From contig JANYAX010000023.1 in NCBI GenBank assembly GCA_025361085.1, forward strand, positions 1 through 36,414: 36,414 nucleotides of DNA, written 5' to 3'. This DNA is from Candidatus Nomurabacteria bacterium (GTDB lineage Bacteria > Patescibacteriota > Minisyncoccia > Phycocordibacterales > UBA9973). The notes beneath the pieces were generated by a model that ran no database searches, was not told the origin of the DNA, and worked only from the letters and a program-made list of their open reading frames with translations. Each line of letters starts with the position of its first letter. Positions within the stretch are counted from its first letter, which is position 1. Below are positions 33,701 through 36,414 of this stretch, piece after piece. The position numbers were made by a program, and so were the translations under genes.

Positions 33701-34993
33701 TTATTTTAAATTTTTTATATATTCAAGTAATTTTGGAAGTTTAACAGTTTCTTGCGAACGATTACTCATATCACGGAATATAACAGAATTCTCTAATGCT
33801 TCTTTTTGTCCAAAAATAATCGCATATTCCATGCCGAGTTTTTCAGCAATGGCGAGTTGTGCGCCTAAGTTGTCTTTTGAGATTGATTGAGCAATTGGTA
33901 CTTTGCCTTTTCTCAATATTTCAATAACGTTCAATGATTTTAATTTGGCGTCAAACCCAAGTTGGATGAAATATATTTTTGGTTTTTTAATTATTCTTGG
34001 CGAAAGTTTTGCAAACCATGGAGATTCAACGATCCTGTCTACTCCGATAGAAATACCGACAGCAGGAACATCTTTTTTACTACCAAGTTGGCGGCCTAGA
34101 TAATCGTAGCGGCCTCCGCCGGTGATTGTTATTTTCTTGCCAGTCTCAGGATCTTCTTGCATTATCTCTATAACTGTTCGTGTGTAGTATGAAAGACCAC
34201 GAACGAGACATTTGTTGATAGTATAAGGAATTTCCATTTGTTCCAAGTATTCAAGAACTTCTTTAAAATGTTTTTTGCAATTTGGACAAAGGTGAGAAAT
34301 ACTTTCAGGTGCGCCCTGATTTAATTCAACTGTTTTTTCTTCTTTGGAATCAAGAATGCGAAGAGGGTTTGTCTTCAATCTTTCGCGATCAATTACAGGA
34401 AGGACGTTTATATTTTTCTTATAAAAAGATACTAACTCTCTTATGTAAGAAGCACGGCATTCTTTGTCACCGATAGAATTTATATCAACTGAAAGATTAG
34501 TTGCTCCGGCCTCAAGAAGAATAGTCCAAGCTGTTTTGATAACAAGTGCATCGAGAATACTTTTATCACTTCCGATTACATCCATATCAAATTGCCAAAA
34601 TTGGCGATAACGACCCTTTTGAGGATTGTCGTGGCGGAATACTGGTCCATAACTATAGAACATTACAGGTTGTGGGAGAGCTTGCATGCCGTGTTCAATA
34701 TAACTACGCATGATTCCAGCAGTGTGTTCAGGGCGGAGAGCGAGATGATCACCACCTTTGGTTTTGAGTGTATACATTTCTTTGTCCACTATATCAGTAC
34801 CTATCCCTATTGAAGAGGTGAATACATCTTCTTCTTCAACAATCGGAGTTTCGATTGGCTTGAAGCCGTAGTATATTGCTATCTCTTGGGCTTTTTCAAA
34901 AAAACCTTGGAACTGATAATATTGACTATCGATAATATCGCGCATTCCTTTCACGGATGAGAGTGGCCCTTTGTTTGTTTTTTTCTTGTCCAT
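33701..34993 (-). CDS. hisS: Histidyl-tRNA synthetase
   Basis: 430 aa; LRPEHTAGIMRSYIEHGM, PVFRHDNPQKGRYRQFWQFDMDVIG, RGLSYYTRTVIEI, GGGRYDYL, VGISIGVDRI. Confidence 0.97.
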   Translation of the reverse strand: MDKKKTNKGPLSSVKGMRDIIDSQYYQFQGFFEKAQEIAIYYGFKPIETPIVEEEDVFTSSIGIGTDIVDKEMYTLKTKGGDHLALRPEHTAGIMRSYIEHGMQALPQPVMFYSYGPVFRHDNPQKGRYRQFWQFDMDVIGSDKSILDALVIKTAWTILLEAGATNLSVDINSIGDKECRASYIRELVSFYKKNINVLPVIDRERLKTNPLRILDSKEEKTVELNQGAPESISHLCPNCKKHFKEVLEYLEQMEIPYTINKCLVRGLSYYTRTVIEIMQEDPETGKKITITGGGRYDYLGRQLGSKKDVPAVGISIGVDRIVESPWFAKLSPRIIKKPKIYFIQLGFDAKLKSLNVIEILRKGKVPIAQSISKDNLGAQLAIAEKLGMEYAIIFGQKEALENSVIFRDMSNRSQETVKLPKLLEYIKNLK

Positions 34994-34999
34994 AAAATA

Positions 35000-35611
35000 T
35001 TATTTTAATTCTTTGTAATATCCTGGTAAGTAAGAAATTTCTTTTAGAGGAAGAAGACGTAGATATGCTCTTCCAACCATCAATTTACGAGATAATAATC
35101 CCCAAGTGCGTGAATCAGAACTTCTATTTCTGTTGTCTCCCATTACGAAATATTCTTCTGCTCCAGTTTTGTAATTGCTTGTTGTTCCGAATGGTTCATC
35201 GATATATGGTTCTGTGAGAGTAAAACCATTTGGATTATCTTTGTTGATGATTGTAATTTTACCACCACTTATGTTTATTTCTTCATTTGGTAAACCTATA
35301 ATTCTTTTTATAAAATATCTTTTTGGATCATTTGGATAATGGAAAACGATAACGTCACCACGATGGGGCTGGCCGATTGTGTAAGAAAGTTCATCTACGA
35401 TCAAATATTCACCATTGTGAAAAGTAGGGAACATCGAATCTCCGCTTACAACAAATGGTTGAGCGACAAACATTCGAATAGGTATCACGATAACAAGTGC
35501 GATTAACGCGAACTTGAGTAACTCCCATCCCTCTTTAAGGAATTTTTTAAATGTTGACTTTTCTGGTGTATTTACATCACTAACTTGTGCATTATTGTTA
35601 TTATTTTCCAT
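35000..35611 (-). CDS. lepB: Signal peptidase I
   Basis: RMFVAQPFVVSGDSMFPTFHNGEYLIVDEL, GDVIVFHYPNDPKRYFIKRIIGLPNE, YFVMGDNRNRSSDSRTWG; ATG 35611 (MENNNNNAQ) favoured over 35632. Confidence 0.95.
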   Translation of the reverse strand: MENNNNNAQVSDVNTPEKSTFKKFLKEGWELLKFALIALVIVIPIRMFVAQPFVVSGDSMFPTFHNGEYLIVDELSYTIGQPHRGDVIVFHYPNDPKRYFIKRIIGLPNEEINISGGKITIINKDNPNGFTLTEPYIDEPFGTTSNYKTGAEEYFVMGDNRNRSSDSRTWGLLSRKLMVGRAYLRLLPLKEISYLPGYYKELK

Positions 35612-35702
35612 ATATGGTTCATATTTTACCACACAAATAGGATTGACAGAATAGGAAATTGTGTGTTATTTTGATATTATATTTATTGATTAGAATGGCT
35701 TC

Positions 35703-35807
35703 TTTCTGAATAGCTCTTCTTGAAGGGTACGCAAATTTTTTACTAAAAATTTCCTCAGTTTTTGCGTCGACACGCTCAAAAGCCCCTTCAATAAGACTAT
35801 TCAGAAA
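35703..35807. repeat. 105-bp nested palindrome (MITE-like or structured RNA)
   Basis: TTTCTGAATAG/CTATTCAGAAA, TTGAAGGG/CCCTTCAA, ACGCAAA/TTTGCGT, inner AAATTTTT-tact-AAAAATTT. Confidence 0.75.
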
Positions 35808-35835
35808 TACGCCTGTTTATGATATTATGTATTAT

Positions 35836-36414
35836 ATGATACTAATTGTTGGGTTGGGAAATCCGGGTGAAGAATATGCCACTTCAAGACACAATACAGG
35901 TTTTATTGTGCTTGATAATATTTTAGGAAAAGTTGATTGGAAACAAAGTTCAGGAACTAAAGCTCTTTTTTATAAAGAGAAAATTGGTAAAACAGAAGTA
36001 GAATATTTCAAACCGCAAACATTCATGAATAACTCCGGCGTGGCTGTTTCTTTTGCACAAACGAAACACAAATTAAAACCAGAGAATATTATTGTTATTT
36101 ATGATGACATAGATTTGCCACTTGGAAGTTATAAAATTTCTTTCAATCGATCATCTGGTGGGCACAATGGTCTCGAGTCAATAATAAAAAAAGTTAAATC
36201 AAAAGAATTTGTTCGTATTCGTATTGGCATTTCTCCATCGACACCATCTGGTAAACTACGAAAACCAAAAGGAGAAGAGACAGTTCTAAAATTCTTACTT
36301 GGTAAATATAAAGAAGATGAATTGAAAGAATTAAAAAAGGTTTCCAAAAAAGTCGCCGAAATTATTGGAATGATTGTGACAGAAAGCCGGGAAAAAGCGA
36401 TGAGTGTGTATAAC
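35836..36414 (+). CDS. pth: Peptidyl-tRNA hydrolase (C-terminus truncated by window end)
   Basis: MILIVGLGNPGEEYATSRHNTGFIVLD ... KPQTFMNNSGVAV ... IYDDIDLPLGSYKISFNRSSGGHNGLESII...FVRIRIGI; not in ORF track because open at the edge. Confidence 0.96.
   Translation, partial: MILIVGLGNPGEEYATSRHNTGFIVLDNILGKVDWKQSSGTKALFYKEKIGKTEVEYFKPQTFMNNSGVAVSFAQTKHKLKPENIIVIYDDIDLPLGSYKISFNRSSGGHNGLESIIKKVKSKEFVRIRIGISPSTPSGKLRKPKGEETVLKFLLGKYKEDELKELKKVSKKVAEIIGMIVTESREKAMSVYN

Noticed and set aside
36250-36265. GGTAAACTACGAAAA shared between pth and fmt (about 32854-32868)
   Set aside because: Single 15-nt match in different coding contexts and frames; not enough to call a repeat.

Overview
AT-rich chromosomal window that looks like a Patescibacteria/CPR (Parcubacteria-type) genome; this lineage call is an inference from gene content and style, not from a search. 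Recognisable genes: secA, dnaE, rnhB, M1 aminopeptidase, purH, gdhA, tRNA-Asn(GTT), tspO-like, pyrimidine-dimer glycosylase, purA, DEAD-box helicase, lctP-type permease, histidine kinase, DUF167, hpf/raiA, fmt, def, hisS, lepB, pth (truncated by the window end). The gene for RNase P RNA (rnpB) lies at about 288-942. Strongest observations: (1) rnpB appears to be enlarged by three copies of a ~115-nt multi-hairpin element whose copies show compensatory changes; (2) the ORF at 20506-21264 ends in a GC-rich, NNC-codon-rich segment followed by a small hairpin, which resembles the variable region of a diversity-generating-retroelement target, with no RT or template repeat in the window; (3) a RAYT/Y1 transposase is flanked by its own REP hairpins; (4) a GGGGTCAG...CTGACCCC palindromic repeat brackets accessory gene cassettes; (5) perfect palindromes lie in frame inside rnhB and pepN; (6) many genes have an (extended) -10 only 6-11 nt upstream of ATG, which implies leaderless mRNAs; (7) there are unannotated structured leaders, ncRNA candidates and highly basic microproteins. 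All calls come from reading the sequence; no database search or folding software was run.
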